A DNA stretch of 64,000 nucleotides from positions 10,084 to 74,083 of the forward strand of contig CAYFQB010000043.1 of assembly GCA_964345225.1 (NCBI GenBank). The letters are read 5' to 3'. The DNA is from CAYFQB01 sp964345225 (GTDB lineage: Bacteria; Nitrospirota; Thermodesulfovibrionia; Thermodesulfovibrionales; UBA6898). The notes beneath the pieces are model-generated. The model did no database searches, was not told the DNA's origin, and saw only the letters and a list, made by a program, of their open reading frames with translations. A program made the translations under genes and the position numbers. Positions 45,118 through 53,406 of this stretch are shown here, one piece after another; positions within the stretch are counted from its first letter, which is position 1; each line of letters begins with the position of its first letter.

Positions 45118-45147
45118 ATCTTACAGCAAAAATAATATGCTTGTCAA
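45118..45147 (-). promoter_or_regulatory. speD promoter
   Basis: On the minus strand a consensus TTGACA (45142-45147) and TAAGAT (45118-45123) are separated by 18 bases. The speD ATG lies about 60 bases downstream. Confidence 0.6.
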
Positions 45148-45236
45148 GAAAAAATGCCCCGCTTTATTATATTTTTTCCAAAAAGATAAAAAAATTTTAA
45201 ATACCACCTTTTGCAAATAAAAAAAAATATAAACCG

Positions 45237-46121
45237 CTAGGGTATAACTTTATTCAACTGATATTCCACAATTCCTGATGCACCTGCTTTTTTCAGCTTT
45301 GGAATAAGGTCACATATAATCTTTTCATCAATTACTACATCAAGGTCATACCATCCTTCATCAGAGAGTACGGATATAGTTGGTGAATGCATTGCAGGCA
45401 AAAGGCTTATAACACGCTTCAGATCTTTTCTAGGGACATTCATCTTAAGCCCAACCTTATCTTCAGCAGCAAGGGCGCCCCTTAAGAGCATGACTATGTT
45501 TTCTATCTTCTGCCTTTTCCATTTATCTTTCCAGGCCTTTTTGTTTGCTATGAATCTTGTGCTAGATTCGAGTATTATCTCAACTATCCTGAGATTATTG
45601 GCTCTTAATGAAGTCCCTGTTTCAGTAAGCTCCACTATAGCATCTGCAAGATAAGGTGGCTTAACCTCTGTAGCACCCCACGAAAAGTCTATTTCGGCCT
45701 TGATATTCTTTGATTTAAGATATCTCTTAGTAAATCCTACAAGCTCTGTCGCTATTCTTTTGCCGTTCAGGTCTTTTATAGTTTTAATTTTTGAGTCATT
45801 TGGTACAGCGATTACCCATTTAACAGGTCTAAGCCCTTCCTTCGCATAATTTAATTCAGCAACTTCTCGAACATCTGCCCCCTGCTCCATTATCCAGTCA
45901 TAGCCGGTAAGTCCACAGTCAAGAATACCGTTCTCTACATATCTTGCCATTTCCTGTGCCCTTATTAACATGGATTCTATCTCGCTGTTATCAAATAAAG
46001 GATAATATGAACGGCTTGAAACAGTAATTTTATAACCTGCTTTTCTAAAAAGTTTAATGGTAGATTCCTGTAGGCTTCCTTTTGGAAGTCCGAGTTTGAT
46101 AATCTTTCTTTTAGATTTCAT
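45237..46121 (-). CDS. hisG: ATP phosphoribosyltransferase HisG, long form
   Basis: First step of histidine synthesis, joining ATP and PRPP. LGLPKGSLQESTIKLFRKAGY opens the catalytic domain and VELTETGTSLRANNLRIVE near residue 162 is the PRPP-binding site. At 294 residues it is the long form, with a C-terminal regulatory ACT-like domain (about 220-294, ending VEYQLNKVIP) that gives histidine feedback; it does not need HisZ. It lies 50 bases downstream of hisD in the same direction, with Shine-Dalgarno AAGGA before the ATG. Confidence 0.96.
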   Translation of the reverse strand: MKSKRKIIKLGLPKGSLQESTIKLFRKAGYKITVSSRSYYPLFDNSEIESMLIRAQEMARYVENGILDCGLTGYDWIMEQGADVREVAELNYAKEGLRPVKWVIAVPNDSKIKTIKDLNGKRIATELVGFTKRYLKSKNIKAEIDFSWGATEVKPPYLADAIVELTETGTSLRANNLRIVEIILESSTRFIANKKAWKDKWKRQKIENIVMLLRGALAAEDKVGLKMNVPRKDLKRVISLLPAMHSPTISVLSDEGWYDLDVVIDEKIICDLIPKLKKAGASGIVEYQLNKVIP

Positions 46122-46171
46122 TTAATTTTCCTTCTCTAATTATTTATTATTATCTTTTGTTGTTTATTTAA

Positions 46172-47461
46172 TTAAGTTTTCAGAGTCTTCCGCCTGCGCA
46201 CCCTTATAGTGTTTGCATGCGCTTGTAATCCTTCAATGTCTGCAATCGTCTCAACAACCTTTGATATCCTCATAAATCCTTTCTTCGTAAAGCCCAAGAG
46301 GCTTGAACGTTTCTGGAAGTCATAAACACCAAGAGGCGAAAAGAATCTTGCAGTACCTCCTGTGGGCAGGGTATGGTTTGGACCTGCAGAATAGTCTCCG
46401 AGAGATTCAGGTGACCACGGCCCTAGGAATATGGCACCAGCGTTTTCTATTAATTGAAGAATATCTATTGGTTTTTCAGTCATTATTTCGAGATGTTCAG
46501 GTGCTATATGATTGGAAAACTTGATAGCATCATCTAAATTTCTTGTTACTATTATAGCTCCGTAATTATCAATAGAGGACTTTGCAATCTTTTTTCTCCT
46601 GAGCCTTGACAGCTGTATTTTGACTTCTCTGGATACATTATTAGCAAGGTCATTAGAATTTGTAATAAGAATAGCCGAGGCGAGTTCGTCGTGTTCTGCC
46701 TGGCTTAAAAGGTCTGCAGCTACAAATGATGCATCTGCAGAGTTATCAGCAATTATAAGTATCTCGGTCGGCCCAGCAATCATGTCAATATCAACTGCAC
46801 CGAAAACCATTTTTTTTGCTACAGCTACAAAAATATTGCCCGGACCTACAATCTTATCAACTTTTTTAATACTCTTTGTTCCATATGCCATTGCACCGAT
46901 AGCCTGGGCACCACCTATTTTATATACCTCCCTGACATCAAGCATTTTTATAGCAGACATTACATAAGGATTTATCTGTCCTCCCGGTGCTGGTACACAC
47001 ACTACTATCTCTTTAACGCCTGCAACCTGTGCAGGAATAACATTCATCAATACTGTTGAAGGATATGCAGCCTTTCCACCGGGAATATAAACACCAACTC
47101 TTTTAAGTGGCCTTATAATCTGCCCTAGTATCGCCTCTCTTTCAGCAAAAGACCAGGATTTTTCGGTTTGCATCTCATGAAATTTTCTTATTCTCTTTAC
47201 TGAAAGCTCAAGTGCCTTTACTACTTTTGGATCTGCTTTATTCGAAAATCTGGTTATCTCAGAAGAGCTTAACTTTAGCTTTACGGCTTTTTTATAATCG
47301 TATTTACGAGTATATTTCAGTATAGCTCTGTCTCCATTTTCTTTAACATCTTTCAGGATTCCCCTGACCGTATGTTTTACAGAGTGTTCATTCTCTGAAT
47401 TACGTAATAACATACTCTTTAAGAATTCAGATATCTCGTTATTCTTTCTTATTATTTTCAT
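46172..47461 (-). CDS. hisD: Histidinol dehydrogenase
   Basis: Last two oxidation steps of histidine synthesis. Family signatures are GVYIPGGKAAYPSTVLMNVIPAQVAGVKEIVVC near residue 122, IDMIAGPTEILIIAD, LLSQAEHDELASAILIT near residue 252 (zinc and catalytic Glu/His region) and NHIAPEHLEIMT near residue 318. Length 429 is normal. It lies upstream of hisG, so hisD-hisG is a partial his operon; the other his genes are elsewhere. Confidence 0.96.
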   Translation of the reverse strand: MKIIRKNNEISEFLKSMLLRNSENEHSVKHTVRGILKDVKENGDRAILKYTRKYDYKKAVKLKLSSSEITRFSNKADPKVVKALELSVKRIRKFHEMQTEKSWSFAEREAILGQIIRPLKRVGVYIPGGKAAYPSTVLMNVIPAQVAGVKEIVVCVPAPGGQINPYVMSAIKMLDVREVYKIGGAQAIGAMAYGTKSIKKVDKIVGPGNIFVAVAKKMVFGAVDIDMIAGPTEILIIADNSADASFVAADLLSQAEHDELASAILITNSNDLANNVSREVKIQLSRLRRKKIAKSSIDNYGAIIVTRNLDDAIKFSNHIAPEHLEIMTEKPIDILQLIENAGAIFLGPWSPESLGDYSAGPNHTLPTGGTARFFSPLGVYDFQKRSSLLGFTKKGFMRISKVVETIADIEGLQAHANTIRVRRRKTLKT

Positions 47462-47568
47462 TTGGTTTAATTCTATCGATTTATAGTTTAATTATTCAAG
47501 TTTTTTTAGGAAGTAGCCTTGCAAGCAACTTATTTGACATCTTCTTTATTCTTAAGTAAAGTTTTAAT

Positions 47569-48882
47569 ATGGCTAGCAAGAGCCGGAAAGAAAGGCCTTC
47601 CATTATTGAGGAGATAAAGAAAAAAAACCGGCTTTTTACCGCGATTATAATCTTTGTAATTGCAACTCTCTTTGCAGTAATTATAAGATATTTGTTCCAT
47701 CCTGTTTCTTCATACCTTGCTTTTCTGCCTGAGATCTCGGTCACTTTAATAATAGGTATAGTCTTTATCCTTACCTTGATAGGTCTGAATATCTCAATTA
47801 TGCTATCAAAACAGACAGTGCGCATCATAGAGGATTACAGCAACAGGTTTGAGAAGATACTTAATATAACAAGGGATCTAACGGAAGAGCTTTACGGAGA
47901 TATTCTCCTTGATAAGATAATGGATTATGCAATGACCATAACAAAATCTGAGGCAGGATCGATTTTATTGCTCGACAGCGAAAACAAACTGACATTTAAG
48001 ATTGTAAGGGGAGAAAAGACATCAAAGCTCTTAGGAACTTCGATAGAAAAAGGAAAGGGCATTGCTGGCTGGGTAGCGGAAAAAGGTATTCCTGTTCGTA
48101 TATCAGACGCTTCCAACGACACAAGATTCAACAGTCACATTGATGCAATGACAGGTCTTAAGACAGAATCAGTTCTCTGCGTGCCTTTAAAAACAGAATC
48201 CGAAATTGTTGGCGTTCTGGAACTTCTGAACAAAAAAGGCGGTTATTCCTACAGGAAAAGAGACGAAGAGATTATTATTTATCTGGCAGACCAGGCTGCA
48301 ATTTCAATAATAAAAACAAAATTTTATGAGGATCAGAAGAATTTTGAGATTCATATTACAGAAATGCTGCTTGAAGCCACAGATTTCCAAATTCCTGAAA
48401 AAAGCGGCCATGCGAAAAGGGTTGCAAGATACAGCAATATAATTGCAAATGCCCTTAATATGTCAGACAAGGAAAAGAAAAAGCTTTACTTTGCCTGCCT
48501 TCTTCACGATATTGGCTTTTTAAAGATCCAATCTGATGAAGCGTTCAAGAAAGAAGAGTACATGAGACACCCGGTTCTCGGATATGAAATGATTAAGCCT
48601 ATTAACTTCTATGCCGATATAGCCCCCATTATTCTGCACCACCACGAAAGATATGACGGTTATGGATACCCTTCAAAATTGAAAGGTGAGGATATCCCTC
48701 TGGAGGCTAGGATAATTGCAATTGCTGATGCCTTTGATACAATGACAAACAATACGTCATACAAAATTCCGATGAACTTCGAACTTGCAAAAACTGAACT
48801 GCAACGTCATTCAGGCAGTCAGTTTGATCCTAATCTGGTAGAGTTATTTGCTAACAATATTACGCCTGAACACATTCAATAG
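47569..48882 (+). CDS. Membrane GAF-HD-GYP phosphodiesterase
   Basis: Two membrane helices (about residues 22-44 and 58-80) anchor the protein. A GAF domain (about 105-265) starts at LTEELYGDILLDKIMDYAMTITKSEAGSILLLD and includes GIAGWVAEKG and VLELLNKK. The C-terminal HD-GYP domain (about 275-437) has HDIGFL and HHERYDGYGYPSKLKGEDIPLEARIIAIADAFD, with an intact GYP. It likely degrades c-di-GMP in response to a small ligand bound by GAF. No partner gene is adjacent. The minus-strand frame across its start is a shadow. Confidence 0.92.
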   Translation: MASKSRKERPSIIEEIKKKNRLFTAIIIFVIATLFAVIIRYLFHPVSSYLAFLPEISVTLIIGIVFILTLIGLNISIMLSKQTVRIIEDYSNRFEKILNITRDLTEELYGDILLDKIMDYAMTITKSEAGSILLLDSENKLTFKIVRGEKTSKLLGTSIEKGKGIAGWVAEKGIPVRISDASNDTRFNSHIDAMTGLKTESVLCVPLKTESEIVGVLELLNKKGGYSYRKRDEEIIIYLADQAAISIIKTKFYEDQKNFEIHITEMLLEATDFQIPEKSGHAKRVARYSNIIANALNMSDKEKKKLYFACLLHDIGFLKIQSDEAFKKEEYMRHPVLGYEMIKPINFYADIAPIILHHHERYDGYGYPSKLKGEDIPLEARIIAIADAFDTMTNNTSYKIPMNFELAKTELQRHSGSQFDPNLVELFANNITPEHIQ

Positions 48883-48931
48883 AGGACAAAACATCTACAA
48901 AAGGCAGGCCGCAGAGTGCATAGCGCAATAG

Positions 48932-49090
48932 GTTACGTCATACGGTAACGACGCCCGTTTACTCTTCGCATGGCGCATGGCGTTCTTTTTATTCCTTACT
49001 CTTTGTCCATTGCTTTTTTCGCCCTGCTCCCTGCCCCATGCTCGTTGCGTTTCAGTGCTTACCCCTTACTCCTTACTCCTTACTTTTTTG
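48932..49090. repeat. Composite heptamer-repeat block (partner of 27775-27918)
   Basis: Bases 48932-49060 are almost the exact reverse complement of 27775-27918 and include CATGGCG units (about 48969-48984). TTACCCC/TTACTCC/TTACTCC/TTACTTT units (about 49059-49087) follow. No gene is present in the 48883-49170 gap. Confidence 0.8.
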
Positions 49091-49170
49091 TGACTAAAAG
49101 GAACGGGTAAAAGAATTTATTAGTAACTATTTGGAGATGGATCATATATACTTATTGCTGGTTAATATCC

Positions 49171-50250
49171 TTATGGTGTTATCTTGCAGATTAATTCTTT
49201 CTCGAAAATCTCTTTAATCCTTGTTTTATCATTATCTATCTTATAGATATCAAGTGCCTTCGATGCCAGTTCATCTGCTTTCTTATAACCGGCCTTTCTC
49301 GCATCATCAATAATTGTCCAGTCCTCTGTCTGTGTAAACCTCTGAAAGGCACCCAGTATTTCAGGAAAAATTAACTTCCTGAACCCGCCGAGAAATGAGA
49401 TGTAGAATCCCAGCGAGCCTTTTCTTTCTTTCTCTATTATCTGAACGAGCATGCCTTTTTCAGAAGTATCAGAAAGGATATCTTTTATTCCACGAATAAA
49501 AAATTCCAACCTCCTGTTCTGTATGTCAATAAGCATTTCCTTCCACTCATCTCCGAGTCTTTTGCCTTCAAACGCCTCTCCTATTTCATGATATATATAT
49601 GTCTCCAGCTCTTTTTCAGTAATTTTCTGGATTTTATTATAGACATCTTCTGATGTCTGATCTTCAGAATATACACTGTAATTAGAGAATGCATATGAAA
49701 GTGCACCACCGTTCTTTTTACATCCCATTTCTTCAAACTTATCCCATAACATTACTGATAAGACATCCTTTCTGGCATATATTGTGGAGTCCTGAAGCAT
49801 TGCCGGATAAGCAGATAAATCCCGTGCCAATTCTCTACCCGAGATATAAATCTCATACTCATCTATGACCTCGTCAGAAACAAGTTCTGCGAGGAAAAAG
49901 GTAGGCTTCATATAGGCACCATAGCCTGCACCATATATAATGCCTTCTTTTTTCACTACCGCATTTATCTTCTCGACCTCAAATGGGCCAAACTTATGAC
50001 CGCCAATAACAATAATATCAAAGTCTTTATTTTCAAGCCTCTCCCACAGGTCTTCCTTCTCAGAGATCCATTCTACAAGGTCTTTCTGTGATATCCTTTC
50101 CCAGGGATTTAAACCATTTTCACTACGAAACAGCTCCCTGAGTCTCAATAAGAGACCGCATACAGTATATGTGCCCCAGCTTTTTGCATCAGACAGATCG
50201 CAGTTTGCCTTGACCTGAGAAATTAACCTGCCAACATTAATATTTGACAT
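49171..50250 (-). CDS. Conserved protein, unassigned (resembles the Sfum_1244 family)
   Basis: A soluble 359-residue protein with no signal peptide and no known catalytic motif. Features are SDAKSWGTYTVCGLLLRLRELFRSENGLNPWERIS at the start, IIYGAGYGAYMKPTFFLAELV near residue 125 and YHEIGEAFEGKRLGDEW near residue 219. From memory it resembles a conserved family some pipelines call Sfum_1244, found in Nitrospirota and Desulfobacterota; that link is unsure. A GGGAG site lies just upstream of the ATG. It is divergent from truA. Confidence 0.75.
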   Translation of the reverse strand: MSNINVGRLISQVKANCDLSDAKSWGTYTVCGLLLRLRELFRSENGLNPWERISQKDLVEWISEKEDLWERLENKDFDIIVIGGHKFGPFEVEKINAVVKKEGIIYGAGYGAYMKPTFFLAELVSDEVIDEYEIYISGRELARDLSAYPAMLQDSTIYARKDVLSVMLWDKFEEMGCKKNGGALSYAFSNYSVYSEDQTSEDVYNKIQKITEKELETYIYHEIGEAFEGKRLGDEWKEMLIDIQNRRLEFFIRGIKDILSDTSEKGMLVQIIEKERKGSLGFYISFLGGFRKLIFPEILGAFQRFTQTEDWTIIDDARKAGYKKADELASKALDIYKIDNDKTRIKEIFEKELICKITP

Positions 50251-50321
50251 CTTCTCCCTTTTTCTTACATTTTATCAAAAGACTGCTTTTCTTGACTAAG
50301 AAAATTGATGAAGCTCCATAT

Positions 50322-51092
50322 ATGATTAGATATATAAAATTAATGATAGAGTACGATGGTACCAGCTACAATGGTTGGCAGTCACAAAAGTATGGCAGCA
50401 CAATACAGGACAATATAAGGGAAAAGATAGCTGGTATTACAGGGGAGGATGTCATACTTACAGGTGCGGGTAGAACCGATGCCGGCGTTCATGCATTGGG
50501 TCAGGTAGCAGTTTTTTCAACACAATCAAAACTGACTGCCGATACTATAATGAGGGCACTAAATGCAAAATTGCCAAGAGATATCAGGATTCTGTATTCC
50601 GAAGAAACAGACAGCAAGTTCAATCCAAGATACAGGGCTAAAAGAAAAATCTATTTTTACATTATTTCAATGAACAGAAATCTTTCGGCATTCCTCTACA
50701 GGTATGTATGGGACATAAAAACACGGCTAGATATCGACAGCATGAAGGAGGCTGCCAGTATTATTCTGGGAGAACATGACTTTTCATCCTTCAAGGGTTC
50801 AGGCTGCAATTCGAAAAATGCAGTAAGAAAAATTCATCTCCTGGATATCTCCAGGCTTGAGGAAATAATCTTTATGACAGCAAAGATTAAAGGAGATTTT
50901 ATCAAGATTCGAATTGAGGCAAATGCCTTTCTAAGACATATGGCGAGGAATATAGTTGGAACTCTCGTTGAGGTAGGAAGAGGGAAAATACCGCCCGAAA
51001 GAATAAAGCATATTATAGAATCCCGTGACAGAAGGTTAGCGGGTCCCACTGCTCCTGCAAGCGGACTCTTTCTTGAAAAGATTATATTTTAA
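50322..51092 (+). CDS. truA: tRNA pseudouridine synthase A
   Basis: TruA makes pseudouridine at positions 38-40 of tRNA. The catalytic Asp is in TGAGRTDAGVHALGQ near residue 53. FNPRYRAKRKIYFYII, DFSSFKGSGC and LRHMARNIVGTLVEVGRG are family motifs. The open frame reaches back to 50244 across the divergent gene's start, but the family begins with MIRYIKLMIEYDGT, so the ATG at 50322 is chosen (256 residues). Confidence 0.95.
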   Translation: MIRYIKLMIEYDGTSYNGWQSQKYGSTIQDNIREKIAGITGEDVILTGAGRTDAGVHALGQVAVFSTQSKLTADTIMRALNAKLPRDIRILYSEETDSKFNPRYRAKRKIYFYIISMNRNLSAFLYRYVWDIKTRLDIDSMKEAASIILGEHDFSSFKGSGCNSKNAVRKIHLLDISRLEEIIFMTAKIKGDFIKIRIEANAFLRHMARNIVGTLVEVGRGKIPPERIKHIIESRDRRLAGPTAPASGLFLEKIIF

Positions 51093-51113
51093 ATTACCAC
51101 AATTTTTATTTTA

Positions 51114-51662
51114 TTATCTGATATTGAATAAAGCAGTCAACCTGTCAAATTCCCTAAGTTTGTCCGATCCGTACTTTTTAATCTTCTGCCTCACCTCATC
51201 CAGAGATATTTCTCTATGAAGTGAATTTTTCTTTTTAGAAAAGAATTTATCTGCAAGGCAGATAATCTTCTCTTCAACTGAAACAGGCATCATGTCCCTT
51301 CTGGGTAGAGGGAGATTCTGCTGCTGAATATCTTTTATGCTAAATCCGATACCTATGTGCCTTTCGCATACCAGTGCATGTTTGGGCATATCCTCATTTT
51401 CAAGGAGCTCCCTGCCGAGATAGCCATGACATATATATTCTTTATTGCCGTAACATCCTATTCCTGGTTCATTAGTCAAAAAAATCCCTATGTCATGAAG
51501 CATTGCAGCCTCTTCTATGAATAATTCATCAGGTTTAAGATGTTTTACCCTGTTTGCTATTTCAAGGGCTTTCTGAGTAACCATTCTGCTGTGCTCAAGA
51601 AGTATGTTGTATGCCAGGGAATCTTTTTTGTAATACTTACTAATAATTTCTATGGTATCCAT
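51114..51662 (-). CDS. HD-domain phosphohydrolase
   Basis: A 182-residue HD domain protein. LEHSRMVTQKALEIANRV supplies the first His and AAMLHDIGIFLTNEPG the HD pair; ICHGYLGRELL and ICLADKFFSKK complete the metal site. Such proteins cleave phosphate from nucleotides or cyclic nucleotides; the substrate is not evident. It converges with truA (about 20 bases). Confidence 0.88.
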   Translation of the reverse strand: MDTIEIISKYYKKDSLAYNILLEHSRMVTQKALEIANRVKHLKPDELFIEEAAMLHDIGIFLTNEPGIGCYGNKEYICHGYLGRELLENEDMPKHALVCERHIGIGFSIKDIQQQNLPLPRRDMMPVSVEEKIICLADKFFSKKKNSLHREISLDEVRQKIKKYGSDKLREFDRLTALFNIR

Positions 51663-51908
51663 CTGTTATAGTCAATTGTCAATGGTCATTACTCATTTGT
51701 CAATAGTAACTGGTTATAAAAAAAGTAGGCAGTAGGAAGTATGCAGTAAGCAGTAAAAGGCAAAAATCAAAGGAAAGTAAGGAGTAAGGGGTGAGGAGTG
51801 AATAGTAAGAAGTAGGAAGTAAGCAGTAGGCAGACCTCGGCGAAGAGAAACCTCGCATAATCTCAATCAAAATCAGTATTTCTTAAAAAAGTAGTTTACT
51901 TCATATAA
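51663..51908. repeat. Heptamer repeats upstream of the heat-shock operon
   Basis: GTCAATT/GTCAATG/GTCATTA/CTCATTT/GTCAATA/GTAACTG (about 51669-51710) is period seven with a drifting word. AGTAGGC/AGTAGGA/AGTATGC/AGTAAGC (about 51725-51760) and a similar run to about 51832 follow. No gene is present before dnaJ at 51973. Confidence 0.7.
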
Positions 51909-51911
51909 AAT

Positions 51912-51943
51912 AACTTGACAAACTTAGACTAAACTTGTATGAT
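51912..51943 (+). promoter_or_regulatory. Promoter of the dnaJ-hspR-clpB-hsp20 operon with possible HspR operator
   Basis: TTGACA (51915-51920) and TATGAT (51938-51943) are separated by exactly 17 bases, an excellent sigma70 promoter. The spacer holds TTAGACTAA, a near palindrome, and ACTT recurs at three helically spaced points across the region (near 51913, 51922 and 51933). Since hspR is the second gene, autoregulation by HspR binding here is likely, though the classical HAIR sequence is not matched exactly. Confidence 0.7.
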
Positions 51944-51972
51944 ATGAACAATAAAGGAGAAAGATATCATCT

Positions 51973-53049
51973 GTGAAGGATTATTACAAGATACTTGGAA
52001 TAGACAAAAAAGCCTCACAGGAAGAGATTAAAAAGGCCTATAGAAAACTTGCGCGAAAATATCACCCTGACCTGAATCCAGGAGATAAAGGTGCCGAGCG
52101 TAAATTCAAGGAGATTAATGAGGCTTATGAGGTCTTAGGCGATGGGAAAAAGAAGGCTGAATATGATCAGTTCGGGAGATCCCCGTTCGGTGAAGGCGGA
52201 CCTGGCTTTGATTTCAGGACTTTTACTTCTGGTGATAGATTTGATTTTGGAGGATTTGGAGATATTTTTTCAGATTTATTCGGTACGGGAGCCCGCCATG
52301 AAAGTGTTAACTTAAGGGGGCCGGATCTGGTCATGAGCTTGGATCTTACATTAGAGGAGGCCTTTTCAGGAGTAACTAAGCCGATAAAATTCTCCAGAGA
52401 GCTCTCCTGCAAAAATTGTAATGGCTCTGGTGCTGAAACATTCCAGCAGTGCAATACATGCAGGGGTACAGGAAAAATATCTGCATCAAAGGGATTTTTT
52501 AAAATGTCTCAGTACTGTAATTCATGTGGAGGCACCGGCATAAAAATCACAAAAGCCTGCAACTTTTGCGGAGGAAGGGGAAAAACCCTTAGTACAGAAA
52601 GTATTAAGGTGAAGATACCGGCAGGTGCTGATACAGGTTCGAGAGTAAAGGTCAGGGGAATGGGAGGAGCAGGAGAAGGAAGCGGACCGGCAGGCGACCT
52701 CCAGATTGAAATCATGGTTAAGCAACATCCATTGTTTACCCGTAAAGGGGACAATGTTTACTTAGATGTGCCTGTTACCTTTGGTGAAGCTTCACTTGGA
52801 GCCAAGATAGAAGTGCCGACTATTGATGGTATTGCAGCAATGACACTGCCTCCCGGTACACATGGAGGGCAGAAATTCAAACTTTCGGGAAAAGGCTTCC
52901 CTTCCTCAAAAACAGGCCGTAAAGGGGACCAGTATGTAAATATTAAAATTGCGGTGCCGAAGAATATAACAGATAAAGCAAAGGCATCAATTAATGAAAT
53001 AGAGGCCCTTTACAAGGAATCACCGAGAAAAGGCATGGTGAAAAAATAA
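51973..53049 (+). CDS. dnaJ: Chaperone DnaJ (type I)
   Basis: DnaJ delivers unfolded proteins to DnaK and stimulates its ATPase. The J domain (residues 1-68) has the HPD motif in YHPDLNPG. A Gly/Phe-rich stretch follows to about 115. The zinc region has four CxxCxGxG repeats: CKNCNGSG, CNTCRGTG, CNSCGGTG and CNFCGGRG. The C-terminal peptide-binding domains are complete. Start is GTG with AAAGGAG upstream, spaced about 13 bases, a little long. dnaK and grpE are not adjacent, unlike in most hspR operons. Confidence 0.95.
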   Translation: MKDYYKILGIDKKASQEEIKKAYRKLARKYHPDLNPGDKGAERKFKEINEAYEVLGDGKKKAEYDQFGRSPFGEGGPGFDFRTFTSGDRFDFGGFGDIFSDLFGTGARHESVNLRGPDLVMSLDLTLEEAFSGVTKPIKFSRELSCKNCNGSGAETFQQCNTCRGTGKISASKGFFKMSQYCNSCGGTGIKITKACNFCGGRGKTLSTESIKVKIPAGADTGSRVKVRGMGGAGEGSGPAGDLQIEIMVKQHPLFTRKGDNVYLDVPVTFGEASLGAKIEVPTIDGIAAMTLPPGTHGGQKFKLSGKGFPSSKTGRKGDQYVNIKIAVPKNITDKAKASINEIEALYKESPRKGMVKK

Positions 53050-53396
53050 TGAATAAAAGAGATAAAGATCAACCATTATATTTAATAAGCGTAGTTTGTG
53101 AAATGTTGAATGTCCATCCTCAGACATTGAGGCTATATGAAAAAGAGGGTCTTATAACTCCTCAAAGGACAAGCAAGCAAAGGCTTTATTCAGACAGTGA
53201 TGTCGAAAGACTGAATTTTATATTACAGCTTACAAGAGAACTAGGGGTAAACAAGGCAGGGGTAGATATTATACTGAGGATGAAGCACAGGCTCGAGATT
53301 ATGCAAAGAGAAATGGAAGATATGATGAACGATCTTGATTATGAGATAAGAAGAGATTTCAGCGAAAAACTGAAGAAGGCTCTCGAAGAAGAATAA
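53049..53396 (+). CDS. hspR: Heat-shock repressor HspR (MerR family)
   Basis: A 115-residue MerR-type protein. Residues about 10-75 are the winged helix (LYLISVVCEMLNVHPQTLRLYEKEGLITPQRT, then RLYSDSDVERL), followed by a coiled coil (MKHRLEIMQREMEDMMNDLDYEIRR). It has no cysteine effector site. The setting between dnaJ and clpB identifies it as HspR, which in other bacteria represses dnaK/clpB-type operons with DnaK as co-repressor. Its ATG overlaps the dnaJ stop (TAATG). Confidence 0.9.
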   Translation: MNKRDKDQPLYLISVVCEMLNVHPQTLRLYEKEGLITPQRTSKQRLYSDSDVERLNFILQLTRELGVNKAGVDIILRMKHRLEIMQREMEDMMNDLDYEIRRDFSEKLKKALEEE

Positions 53397-53406
53397 GGGG
53401 GATATA

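Noticed and set aside
47496..47828. 110-codon frame antisense to the GAF/HD-GYP gene
   Set aside because: It mirrors the membrane region of the plus-strand gene and has no independent support.
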